From an uncultured Porphyromonadaceae bacterium (GTDB lineage Bacteria > Bacteroidota > Bacteroidia > Bacteroidales > Muribaculaceae): DNA of 64,000 nucleotides. Below, piece after piece: positions 8,445-16,971 of this stretch (the stretch's first letter is position 1; every line of letters starts with the position of its first letter). Both the position numbers and the translations under genes were made by a program. The notes under the pieces are model-generated. The model was given only the letters and a program-made list of their open reading frames with translations. It made no database searches and had not been told where the DNA came from. The stretch is from NCBI GenBank assembly GCA_905202215.1, contig CAJKRG010000005.1, forward strand, positions 1 through 64,000. Reading direction: 5' to 3'.

Positions 8445-11400
8445 ATGAAAAAGACTTTACTCGCCATTGCTTCGGCGGCCGCCTTAGGCGCCATGGCCTA
8501 CGCCGCCGGCACAGAGCCAAAGGCTCTCCCCCGCACCGTGCAGGGCATTGTCTACGCCGAAACACTTCCTGCGGCCGCTCCCGCGAATGCTCCGGCAATC
8601 GTCCCGGCTTCCGACTATCCCTCCGATCCCGGAGACCTCGGTGTGCCCGACGGAAACTTCACATTCGATATGATCGAATCGTGGGCCGGAGAAGGCGCCA
8701 ACCGCGCCGCCCTCGTAATCCAGTTCAACGACGACCGCGAGAAAAACGCCCTCGTTTTCGGCTACCGCTGGGACGGACAGGCCACCGGTGTAGACATGAT
8801 CAAGGCTGTCGTCGAAGCCAATCCCCGTCTGTATGCTCTTTTGGAATATACCAATGTCTCGTCACCGACGGATCCTAACGGCGGCTATGTTGTCGGTGGC
8901 CTCGGATGGGACGCCGACGATGACGGTGACATACGCCTTTCAGACGGCTCTCAGACATACGCCCCTGAAACCGGATTTGTAGAACATCCCGGAGGCTACA
9001 AACCGGGACAAGGCGGTGGCTCCTCTTACGATTATGACGACTGGACAAGCCTCGACACAGATGACTTCTGGGGATCGGGCTGGTACCGGAGCTATTGGTC
9101 GTACTGGGTTAAAGAAGGCGACGCCTCCTCATTCGGCTACTCAAGCTGGGGTGCATCGGGCCGTGTGCTCAAAGACGGCTCCTGGGACGGCTGGAATTTC
9201 TCGCTCAATATGACTCCCAAAGACTGGAAAACATTCGTCGCCGCCCCGCCGACAATCCCCGAAGGTGCCAAGACACTCTTCAAACACGACGGCATCTACT
9301 ATTCGCTCAAAAGCTATTCTTCCAAGACCGTGATTGTATGCGCGCCTGTCGAGATGGAAGGCGAAACTCTCACCTCCTACTCGGGCGACATCGTGATTCC
9401 CGCCACATTTGCCGACGGAGAAACAGAATACAAGGTAGTCGGAATCGGCGACGCCGCTTTTGCCGGAAGCGAAGTGACAGATATCACTCTGCCGGAAGGA
9501 GTCTCCGAAATCGGAGCCGATGCTTTCAGCGCCACACCTCTCAAGTCTGTGAAATTCGCCGGCGAAGGTTCAGCCAACCAGCTGCGCAAAATCGGTGACC
9601 GCGCATTCTGTGCCACAGCCATCACCGAACCCATATTCTCGACTCAGATCAAAGAACTTGGTGCCGGCGTATTCGCAAGCAGCAAAATCGCCGATGTCAT
9701 ACTGCCCGAATGGATCACATCTGTCGGCGAAATGTGTTTCGCCGACAATGCGGCTATTTCCAAAGTATTCATACCCGTCTCGGTCAAGACAATAGCATCG
9801 GGAACATTTGCGGAATGCCCCGCCATCAGCGAAGTAAAAGTCGAAAACACGGTAGCTCCCGTCATTTCCGACGATGTGTTTGACGCTGAAGCCTACAGCA
9901 ACGCTACTCTCATAGTGCCTGTAGGTTATACCGGCACGTACAATCAGGCCGAAGGCTGGAAAAACTTCACGAAAACGTCTGAATATGCTATCGCGGTTCA
10001 TGTCGGCGATCTATTCGACATGAACGGAATATCCTACTGCGTTACGGCCGTAGGCGAAACCAACGAAGTAGCCCTCACATACAAGAGAGTGGAAGGCACC
10101 GTTTCTAATAAAGCCATTGAGACAGCCAACAACGACGGATGGAAAGGCGTCGTGACAGTTGCTCCGACTGTCAACTACCAAAATATCACTTTTAACGTGA
10201 CATCTATGACCAACGACACGTTCCGTGGCGCCAAAGAACTCACCGAGGTTTCTCTTCCCGAAGGCATAACAGAAATCAACCAGTATTCTTTCTACTACTG
10301 CTCGGCTCTCACAAAAGTCACATTGCCTTCAACCGTGACAACCATAGGCTCGTATGCATTCAGCAACTGTTCGGCCCTGACATCGATGCAGCTTCCTGAA
10401 GGTATAAAAACCATTGGAGACCGTGCGTTCTACTATTCGGATGCTCTCGAAAGCATCAATCTCCCTGTATCGCTTACCGAATTGGGCGGATCTGCATTCT
10501 CTTACTGTAAAGCACTCAAGACCATAGATCTTCCGGAGTCACTCACTAAGATCGGCAGCAGCGTTTTCCAGAACTGTCAGGCCCTGACATCTATAGCAAT
10601 CCCTGCGTCGATCACCGAAATACCTTCCAGCATGTTCCAGAACTGCTCCGGACTCACCTCTGTCTCAATACCGGCGACCGTGACGACTATCAACGGTTCG
10701 GCTCTGCAAGGCTGCTCCTCCCTCACCGGAATCACACTTCCGGCAGCTCTAACCAAACTGGGTTCTTCTGTATTCCAAAGCTGCTCAAATCTGGTTGAAA
10801 TAGCTATCCCTGCGGGTGTCACCACACTCCCCATGTCCTTGTTCTACAACTGCACCAGCCTTAGAAAGGTGACTATAAATCCAGAAACCACTTTGGGAGG
10901 AACCCAGGTATTCCGTTCCTGCCGCTCTCTTGAAACACTGGCATACTATGGTGAGGACGAGATTCCCGCTCCAGGAATCATAAAACTCGGTGCCAAGATG
11001 ACAACAATACCGAACTACACTTTCTCAGGATGTTCAAGCATGAAGAACATCATTCTCCCGCAAGGACTTACCGCTATCAATCAATACGCTCTCGCAGACA
11101 ATACACTGGCTTCCGTCGAACTGCCCGACGGCCTGAAGACCATTCAGGGCTGGGCATTCCGCAATGCTACATTTACAGAACTGGTCATTCCGGCCTCCGT
11201 CACCTCCATGTCGCAGAATTATATATGCCAGAATGCCAGCTCCATGACAATATATATGTGTAATTCCAATCCCATTTCTCTTGGCTCATACACATTGTCG
11301 CTGAAAGCTTCCTCAGGCCCCTTTGCCGCAGTCGTAGTACCCACCGGCACTGTCGATACTTATAAGAACACCGGAAGCAACTGGAAGAAATCGGAAATTA

Positions 11401-11921
11401 CCGCACCGGCCATCACCGATGTCAAAGCCGTCATAACCGGCGTCGAATACAGCGAAAACAAACATATCGTAAGCGGAAAGGTTTCGCTGACCTACGACAT
11501 GACCGCACTGCCCGAACGCTTCGAGGCTGCCAATACGGCACACGTATTCGCGACCGGCAATATAACCTTTACTATCGACGGTCTTTCGAGAAGCGCCGCC
11601 AGCGGCGAAATACATGCCAATCCCGACGGCACTTTCGCAGTCGAAGTCGAAGGTCTCAACGACAACACTGCATACAATATGGCGCTCACAGCCGAACATA
11701 ACGGCAGTATCTTCGGTGTAGAACCGGTATCGTTCCATACTCCGACCACCACCGGCCTCGGCTCCATCGAGGTTTCCGATGAAACCGTCGGCGACTTCTA
11801 CAGCGTCAGTGGCATGCGTATGGCCGAAGGCATTTCGCTTGCCGAAGCCCGCAGGACTCTCCCCGCAGGACTATATCTGCTCCGTGTCGAAGGCAAATCG
11901 TGCAAAATCGTTATACGATGA
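8445..11921 (+). CDS. Large BspA-type leucine-rich-repeat surface protein with novel Trp-rich N-terminal domain and T9SS tail
   Basis: 1158 residues from ATG 8445 (MKKTLLAIASAAALGAMAYA, signal peptidase I type). Regions in order: an unassigned domain at about 45-275, rich in Trp, Tyr and Gly (IESWAGEG, LVFGYRWDG, GGYVVGGLGWDADDDGD, WDGWNFS); two blocks of about 23-residue BspA-type LRR_5 repeats (about 320-480 and 580-960; e.g. AFSNCSALTSMQLPEGIKTI); a beta-sandwich region at about 985-1095; and a C-terminal sorting domain (DFYSVSGMRM then LPAGLYLLRVEG). It overlaps the next start codon by 4 bp (ATGA), so it is translationally coupled to the second propeller. A surface ligand-binding or adhesion role is inferred; a link to cobalamin is suggested only by the locus. 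Confidence 0.8.
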   Translation: MKKTLLAIASAAALGAMAYAAGTEPKALPRTVQGIVYAETLPAAAPANAPAIVPASDYPSDPGDLGVPDGNFTFDMIESWAGEGANRAALVIQFNDDREKNALVFGYRWDGQATGVDMIKAVVEANPRLYALLEYTNVSSPTDPNGGYVVGGLGWDADDDGDIRLSDGSQTYAPETGFVEHPGGYKPGQGGGSSYDYDDWTSLDTDDFWGSGWYRSYWSYWVKEGDASSFGYSSWGASGRVLKDGSWDGWNFSLNMTPKDWKTFVAAPPTIPEGAKTLFKHDGIYYSLKSYSSKTVIVCAPVEMEGETLTSYSGDIVIPATFADGETEYKVVGIGDAAFAGSEVTDITLPEGVSEIGADAFSATPLKSVKFAGEGSANQLRKIGDRAFCATAITEPIFSTQIKELGAGVFASSKIADVILPEWITSVGEMCFADNAAISKVFIPVSVKTIASGTFAECPAISEVKVENTVAPVISDDVFDAEAYSNATLIVPVGYTGTYNQAEGWKNFTKTSEYAIAVHVGDLFDMNGISYCVTAVGETNEVALTYKRVEGTVSNKAIETANNDGWKGVVTVAPTVNYQNITFNVTSMTNDTFRGAKELTEVSLPEGITEINQYSFYYCSALTKVTLPSTVTTIGSYAFSNCSALTSMQLPEGIKTIGDRAFYYSDALESINLPVSLTELGGSAFSYCKALKTIDLPESLTKIGSSVFQNCQALTSIAIPASITEIPSSMFQNCSGLTSVSIPATVTTINGSALQGCSSLTGITLPAALTKLGSSVFQSCSNLVEIAIPAGVTTLPMSLFYNCTSLRKVTINPETTLGGTQVFRSCRSLETLAYYGEDEIPAPGIIKLGAKMTTIPNYTFSGCSSMKNIILPQGLTAINQYALADNTLASVELPDGLKTIQGWAFRNATFTELVIPASVTSMSQNYICQNASSMTIYMCNSNPISLGSYTLSLKASSGPFAAVVVPTGTVDTYKNTGSNWKKSEITAPAITDVKAVITGVEYSENKHIVSGKVSLTYDMTALPERFEAANTAHVFATGNITFTIDGLSRSAASGEIHANPDGTFAVEVEGLNDNTAYNMALTAEHNGSIFGVEPVSFHTPTTTGLGSIEVSDETVGDFYSVSGMRMAEGISLAEARRTLPAGLYLLRVEGKSCKIVIR

Positions 11922-13282
11922 AGAAACTCTTTTCGTTCATTCTCGCTTCCTGTGCGGCATTAGCCACACAGGCTACGGGAATTGACTATACACAAGGTGT
12001 GTTCATAGTCAACGAGGACTGGTACGGGCACCAGAACTCGACCGTAAACTACATACTTCCCGACGATCCCGACGGCGAATACTGGCATTACCGTGTCATA
12101 CAGGCCGAGAATCCGGGAAAAGAACTTGGCTGCACCAACCAGTACGGAGCTATCTGGAACGGCCGATTCTATCTGATAGCCAAGCAGGAGAAGGACGGAG
12201 GCGCCTCCATAACCGGAGGCCGTATCACGGTTGCCGACGCCTCGACCATGAAGATAATCAAGCAGCTCGAAAACATAGCGACCGACGGTTCGCAGTGTGA
12301 TGGCCGGGGTTTCGTCGGCGTTACGGCCTCTAAAGGCTACGTATCAACCTCAAACGGCATATGGGTGCTTGATCTGGACAAGATCGAGATCGTCAGAAAA
12401 GTCAAAGGTTCCGAAAATCCCAACGGCGCGGACGGAAAACCCAACACTGACGGCTCAGGATCGCTCTATCACGGTCAGTGCGGCACTATGGTGCTCGCCA
12501 AGGGACGGGTCTTCGCCGCACATCAGTCGGAAGGACTCCTTGTCATCGATCCCGCCACCGATGAAGTGACCGATGTCATAAAGATGGATATCGTGCAGCC
12601 CGAAGCCGGCATAGGCTCGGTCGTACTCGGTGCTGACGGCAATCTCTGGGTGAGCATCGCCGGAGGCACCGACGGCCGCGGTTCGGCGCTGCCCTATCTG
12701 CTGAGGGTAGATCCGGTGTCGCTTTCCACCTCCGTCATAACGCTGCCGGAGGACGCCTATGGCCCTTCAAACTCATGGTATGCATGGACTCCGGATGCTT
12801 TCTGCGCCTCTGAGATGGAAAACGCCCTTTACTGGAAAGGGGGCGCCAACACATGGTTCTCGGGCAAATACGTGTTCCGCTATAATATCGACACCGGCGA
12901 GTGTACGCGCATCATCGATCTCAACGACGACGAAGACGACTGGAAAATATATGGCTGCTCCATGCGCATACACCCCGAAACCGACGAGATATACATGTCG
13001 GTCTATCACGATTTCCAGGATCCGACATATGCCCTGCGCCGCTACGACAATACAGGCACTCTCATCAAAGAATATCCGATGATATCGAACTACTGGTTTC
13101 CTTCGCTGCCTGTATTCCCGCAGAGCAAGACTACGGCTGTCGAACTTCCGATCGTCGATTCCGAAGATACCCCGGCAGAACTGTTCGACCTTCAGGGTCG
13201 CCGTGTAGACCGCAACCGTGCAGGAGCCGGTATCTACATCGAACGGCGCGGTCATTCATCGCGCAAGATCATACTGAAGTAA
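11918..13282 (+). CDS. Second DUF5074 beta-propeller protein of the cobalamin locus, T9SS-type tail
   Basis: 454 residues, coupled to the preceding gene through ATGA at 11918. N-terminal secretion signal (MKKLFSFILASCAALATQA); L-A-S-C could serve as a lipobox but lies very close to the start, so signal peptidase I is at least as likely. The body repeats propeller-like strands (GVFIVNEDWYG, GIWVLDLDKIEIV, GLLVIDPATDEV, LPYLLRVDPVSL) and resembles the BtuG-like protein at 5955. The C-terminus (LFDLQGRRV then GIYIERR) is a T9SS-type sorting domain, absent from the first propeller. Probably a differently anchored cobamide-binding or scavenging protein; that is inference. Confidence 0.78.
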   Translation: MKKLFSFILASCAALATQATGIDYTQGVFIVNEDWYGHQNSTVNYILPDDPDGEYWHYRVIQAENPGKELGCTNQYGAIWNGRFYLIAKQEKDGGASITGGRITVADASTMKIIKQLENIATDGSQCDGRGFVGVTASKGYVSTSNGIWVLDLDKIEIVRKVKGSENPNGADGKPNTDGSGSLYHGQCGTMVLAKGRVFAAHQSEGLLVIDPATDEVTDVIKMDIVQPEAGIGSVVLGADGNLWVSIAGGTDGRGSALPYLLRVDPVSLSTSVITLPEDAYGPSNSWYAWTPDAFCASEMENALYWKGGANTWFSGKYVFRYNIDTGECTRIIDLNDDEDDWKIYGCSMRIHPETDEIYMSVYHDFQDPTYALRRYDNTGTLIKEYPMISNYWFPSLPVFPQSKTTAVELPIVDSEDTPAELFDLQGRRVDRNRAGAGIYIERRGHSSRKIILK

Positions 13283-13303
13283 TTGGTAATGCTTCTTTCA
13301 CGG

Positions 13304-13340
13304 AGCGGCCGGATGTCTGTGATGATTTCCGGCCGCTTTT
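13304..13340 (+). terminator. Terminator closing the cobalamin locus
   Basis: AGCGGCCGGA (13304-13313) pairs with TCCGGCCGCT (13328-13337), a perfect 10-bp GC-rich stem, followed by TTTT. It lies 21 bp after the last stop codon of the locus. Confidence 0.85.
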
Positions 13341-13385
13341 ACATATTTGGCAAAGCGGAAAACACCTTTTAATGCCTTTTTTCGC

Positions 13386-13393
13386 TATTTTTG
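13386..13393 (+). promoter_or_regulatory. -7 box of the acyltransferase gene
   Basis: TATTTTTG matches TAnnTTTG and lies 18 bp before ATG 13412. This position also explains why an in-frame upstream TTG at 13391 is unlikely to be the start. Confidence 0.55.
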
Positions 13394-13411
13394 CAGAAAA
13401 ATAAACCAACC

Positions 13412-14551
13412 ATGAAACAACGAATCGTATTTCTGGATTTTGTGCGTGTTTTCGCATGCTTCCTCGTGATACTGGTCCATGCCAGTGAAAACTACTATGG
13501 CGCTCCCAATCCTGGCGAAATGGCCGGCCCGGTATCGTGGCTCGCCAACGAGACCGACCGCCTGTGGGTGTCGCTCTACGACGGCTTCTCGCGTATGTCG
13601 GTTCCTCTCTTCATCATCGTGTCGGCATATCTGCTTGTGCCGATGAAAGAATCAATGACGATGTGGGATTTCTACCGCCGGCGTTTCATGCGCATATTGC
13701 CTCCCTTCATCATCTTCATGATCCTATACAGCACTCTGCCAATGCTCTGGGGACAGATCGACAGCGAGACAGCAATCAATGATCTTTCGCGCATACCGCT
13801 CAATTTTCCCTCTCTGGCAGGCCATCTGTGGTTCATGTATCCTCTTATCAGCATATATCTCTTCACTCCTATGATTTCTCCGTGGCTGCGCAAGGCCACA
13901 GCTCGCGAGGAACAGTTCTTCATAGCCCTCTTCGCAATCTCGACATGCATGCCATTCCTCAACCGCTGGTTCGGCGAGATCTGGGGTGAATGCTTCTGGA
14001 ACGGCTATCACATGCTGTGGTACTTTGCCGGATATCTGGGTTATGTCGTGACGGCACACTATATCCGCACTCATCTCACATGGACCAAAGGGCGCCGTCT
14101 GGCCGTCGGCCTGCCCATGGTGATTGCAGGGGCTGCCGCAACGATATGGTCATTCTATATCCAGGCGATCCCCGAAACGCTTCTCGACACTCCCGTACTC
14201 GAAGTGGGCTGGTCGTTCTGCACTCTCAATGTCTTCGTGCTCACCACAGGCGCATTCCTCATGTTCAGCACAATAAACATGTCCAAGGAACCGGCTGCCA
14301 TATCCGACCTTTCGCGTCTCAGCTACGCCATCTATCTCATGCACATCTTCTGGCTCGGATTCTGGGTCGGCATACTCAAATTCGACATGCAGTTGCCTAC
14401 TGCCGTCGCCATACCGGCAATCGCCCTTTGCACGTTCCTATCCTGCTGGCTCACCGCCCGTATCCTCGCCTTCATTCCAGGCGCCCGCTGGCTCGGCATA
14501 GAGCCGGTCCAGACCATAAAGAATACGGAAATACGCCGGGCTGCAAACTGA
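13412..14551 (+). CDS. Membrane acyltransferase family 3 (O-acetyltransferase-like)
   Basis: 379 residues with about ten hydrophobic membrane segments. The N-terminus carries the family 3 signature (FLDFVRVFACFLVILVHAS, with the His after the first membrane segment) and R-R-F-M-R-I-L-P-P between segments 2 and 3. Members such as WecH/OafA move acetyl or succinyl groups onto surface polysaccharides or lipids in the inner membrane. The acceptor cannot be told from sequence. Flanked by terminators on both sides, so it is a single-gene unit. Confidence 0.85.
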   Translation: MKQRIVFLDFVRVFACFLVILVHASENYYGAPNPGEMAGPVSWLANETDRLWVSLYDGFSRMSVPLFIIVSAYLLVPMKESMTMWDFYRRRFMRILPPFIIFMILYSTLPMLWGQIDSETAINDLSRIPLNFPSLAGHLWFMYPLISIYLFTPMISPWLRKATAREEQFFIALFAISTCMPFLNRWFGEIWGECFWNGYHMLWYFAGYLGYVVTAHYIRTHLTWTKGRRLAVGLPMVIAGAAATIWSFYIQAIPETLLDTPVLEVGWSFCTLNVFVLTTGAFLMFSTINMSKEPAAISDLSRLSYAIYLMHIFWLGFWVGILKFDMQLPTAVAIPAIALCTFLSCWLTARILAFIPGARWLGIEPVQTIKNTEIRRAAN

Positions 14552-14576
14552 CCGAAAATCACATTCTACATAAATT

Positions 14577-14603
14577 GGAGGGCACGCATTCAGCGTGCCC
14601 TCC
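14577..14603. terminator. Convergent-gene hairpin
   Basis: GGAGGGCACGC (14577-14587) and GCGTGCCCTCC (14593-14603) form a perfect 11-bp stem with a 5-nt loop between the convergent acyltransferase and LptG-type genes. U-tracts are weak on both sides (ATATTT on plus, AATTTA on minus), so it may serve both directions inefficiently. Confidence 0.6.
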
Positions 14604-14659
14604 GCTATATTTAGAGATTGTTTAACACCTGCTTGCAAGCCTTTCCGCCGCCTCCGGAA

Positions 14660-15736
14660 TCATCCGCGGGAAGCCCTCAGATACAGCACTATGGCAATGA
14701 TCGTATAGAGAAAATTGGGTATCCACATAGCCACGAAGGCCGACGTAATGCCGTTGATAGCAAAAGTCTGGGTTATGGTCATGAAGAGTATATAGCTGAA
14801 ACTCAGCACAAGGCCGATACCTATATTCACACCCATGCCGCCCTTTACCTTTCGGGCTGACAAGGTCATGCCGATGATAGTGAGGATAAATGCGGCGGCT
14901 GTCATGGCATACCGGCGCTCGCGCTCAACCTCGAAACTCTGTATATTAGCCACGCCGCGACGTTTCTGACGCTCGATATACTGATCAAGCTCAGGCGAAG
15001 TCATCTGTTCATGGTCCAGCTCCGAGATAAGAAAATCGCGCGGCTCGAAAGGTATTATGGTATCGAGCGAATAGCCCTTTCTTATTATTTCGCGATTATC
15101 GACAAAATCGCGCACTATGTAATCGCTCAGTTTCCAGTTATATAGAGTATCCCAGCGTATGGACTGAGCCGTCAGCCTTGATACAAGACGCTTATTTTCA
15201 TCAAAACTCTCGAGCTGGAACCGGTGTCCCGTCTTGCTTATATTGTCGTAGCGGCTCATGTATGCTATCTGTCCGGGAGCGACCATAAGCATGATGTTCG
15301 ACCCGTAATCCACACGTTTGTTCTTGACGTAGGTATTGGTATAATTGTTCTTCTTCACATTGCCGGGCGGCACTATATATGCGCTCAGCACAAACGAGGT
15401 CGCCGCTATAATCGCTGCCGAGACCATATAGGGACGCATAAGCCGCTTGAAACTCATGCCGGTGGAAAGCATGGCTATGATCTCGCTGTTGCCCGCAAGT
15501 TTCGACGTGAAGAATATTACGGCGATAAAAGTGAACAACGGCGAAAACTGATTGGCGAAATAAGGCAGAAAGTTAAGAAAATAATCGAACAGAGTGCTCT
15601 TGAGAGGAGCCTTGATAAACGAATCGAGTTTCTCGTTGATGTCGAACATCACCACAATCGCGAGCAGAAGCACGATTGCGAACACATAAGTTCCGAGAAA
15701 CTTGCGGATTATATATCTGTCGAGTATCTTAAACAC
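14660..15736 (-). CDS. LptF/LptG family permease (YjgP/YjgQ)
   Basis: 358 residues with the family layout: three membrane segments at the N-terminus (first one GTYVFAIVLLLAIVVMF), a periplasmic beta-jellyroll-like region of about 150 residues, and three at the C-terminus. The N-terminal K-x-L-D-R-Y-I-I-R-K-F is typical. Partners with LptB in the inner-membrane complex that extracts lipopolysaccharide for export. Downstream of tgt on the same strand, separated by a 7-bp-phased repeat tract. F versus G cannot be decided here. Confidence 0.9.
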   Translation of the reverse strand: MFKILDRYIIRKFLGTYVFAIVLLLAIVVMFDINEKLDSFIKAPLKSTLFDYFLNFLPYFANQFSPLFTFIAVIFFTSKLAGNSEIIAMLSTGMSFKRLMRPYMVSAAIIAATSFVLSAYIVPPGNVKKNNYTNTYVKNKRVDYGSNIMLMVAPGQIAYMSRYDNISKTGHRFQLESFDENKRLVSRLTAQSIRWDTLYNWKLSDYIVRDFVDNREIIRKGYSLDTIIPFEPRDFLISELDHEQMTSPELDQYIERQKRRGVANIQSFEVERERRYAMTAAAFILTIIGMTLSARKVKGGMGVNIGIGLVLSFSYILFMTITQTFAINGITSAFVAMWIPNFLYTIIAIVLYLRASRG

Positions 15737-15751
15737 CGTTATTATAATGAA

Positions 15752-15793
15752 GAATTAAGAATTAACATAATTCATAATCCATAATTCATAATT
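15752..15793. repeat. Heptamer-phased repeat tract 1 (GAATTAA/CATAATY units)
   Basis: Six consecutive 7-mers in perfect register: GAATTAA twice, then CATAATT, CATAATC, CATAATT, CATAATT. It fills the gap between tgt and the LptF/G gene. The CATAATY unit recurs in the tract at 32431-32497. Confidence 0.85.
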
Positions 15794-15796
15794 AAT

Positions 15797-16927
15797 CTAC
15801 AGCCTGCGGCTGAGTTTCTGCACCATCTCTGTTTTCCAGTCGTGGAAATCGCCGGCAACGATGTGCTTGCGGGCCTCGCCTACAAGCCACAGATAGAACG
15901 CCAGATTGTGAATCGAAGCTATCTGCATGGCCAGCAGTTCATTCGCTATAAAAAGATGACGGACATATGCCTTGGAGTAAACACGGTCTACATACGACGG
16001 GCCGTCGGGCTGAAGCGGAGAGAAATCATCGGCCCATTTCTGATTGCGCATGTTCATTGTCCCTTCAGGAGTAAAGAGCATGCCGTTTCGGCCGTTGCGT
16101 GTCGGCATGACACAGTCCATCATATCGACTCCGCGGTCTATTGCTTCCAGAATATTTACCGGCGTGCCGACACCCATAAGATAGCGAGGCCGGTCGGTCG
16201 GGAGTATCTCGTTGACAACTTCTATCATGTCATACATGGTCTCGGCGGGTTCCCCCACAGCCAGACCTCCTATCGCATAGCCGTCGGCACCGCACTGCAC
16301 GGCATGCTCGGCAGCCTCGCGGCGCAGATCTGGATAAGTACACCCCTGTACTATCGGAAAATAAGACTGATAGTGACCATAGAGCGGTTCGGTGTCGCAA
16401 TAATGACGCCATCCACGTTCGAGCCAGCGCTTGGTCAGATCGAGCGAACGGCGCGTATAGGCGCGGTCGGCCGTTCCGGGCGCACATTCGTCAAGGGCCA
16501 TCATGATATCAGATCCGATAGTGCGCTGTATATCCACCACATTCTCGGGCGTGAAAAGATGTTTCGACCCGTCGATATGGCTGCGGAAATGCGCCCCTTC
16601 CTCGGTCAGTTTGCGATTTTCGCTCAACGAAAATACCTGAAAGCCTCCGCTGTCGGTGAGTATCGGCTTTTCCCAGCCGTTAAAACGGTGAAGACCTCCC
16701 GCACGGTGAATTATATCCATGCCGGGACGCAGATAGAGATGGTATGTGTTGCCGAGAATGATCTGAGCCTTGATGTCGTCGCGCAACTCGTGCATATGCA
16801 CGCCCTTGACAGTACCCGCAGTGCCTACGGGCATGAATATCGGAGTCTCTATGTCTCCGTGGTCGGTATTTATGACGCCCGCACGGGCCTTACACCCGGG
16901 AGCGGTATGTTGCAGAGTGAATTTCAT
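15797..16927 (-). CDS. tgt: tRNA-guanine transglycosylase, zinc-ligand cysteines missing
   Basis: Exchanges guanine-34 of Asn/Asp/His/Tyr tRNAs for a queuosine precursor. 376 residues from MKFTLQHTAP; the longer open frame to 17125 runs back through a -7 box (16936-16943) and into the neighbouring gene. Catalytic landmarks are intact: LTDSGGFQVFS and DCVMPTRNGRNGMLFT with the nucleophilic Asp region. However, the C-x-C-x2-C zinc motif (PECDCYTCR in E. coli) is replaced by PDGPSYVDR, while the fourth ligand His (SIHNL) remains. This may be a trait of the whole lineage. First gene of a tgt-lptF/G unit. Confidence 0.92.
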   Translation of the reverse strand: MKFTLQHTAPGCKARAGVINTDHGDIETPIFMPVGTAGTVKGVHMHELRDDIKAQIILGNTYHLYLRPGMDIIHRAGGLHRFNGWEKPILTDSGGFQVFSLSENRKLTEEGAHFRSHIDGSKHLFTPENVVDIQRTIGSDIMMALDECAPGTADRAYTRRSLDLTKRWLERGWRHYCDTEPLYGHYQSYFPIVQGCTYPDLRREAAEHAVQCGADGYAIGGLAVGEPAETMYDMIEVVNEILPTDRPRYLMGVGTPVNILEAIDRGVDMMDCVMPTRNGRNGMLFTPEGTMNMRNQKWADDFSPLQPDGPSYVDRVYSKAYVRHLFIANELLAMQIASIHNLAFYLWLVGEARKHIVAGDFHDWKTEMVQKLSRRL

Positions 16928-16935
16928 AACGGATG

Positions 16936-16943
16936 CAAAGGTA
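16936..16943 (-). promoter_or_regulatory. tgt promoter -7 box
   Basis: Minus strand TACCTTTG, a TAnnTTTG match 9 bp before the tgt ATG, implying a very short leader. It lies in the 44-bp gap to the GH106 stop codon. Confidence 0.55.
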
Positions 16944-16971
16944 GCGTTTTTGACCGTAGTATGCAAACGCC

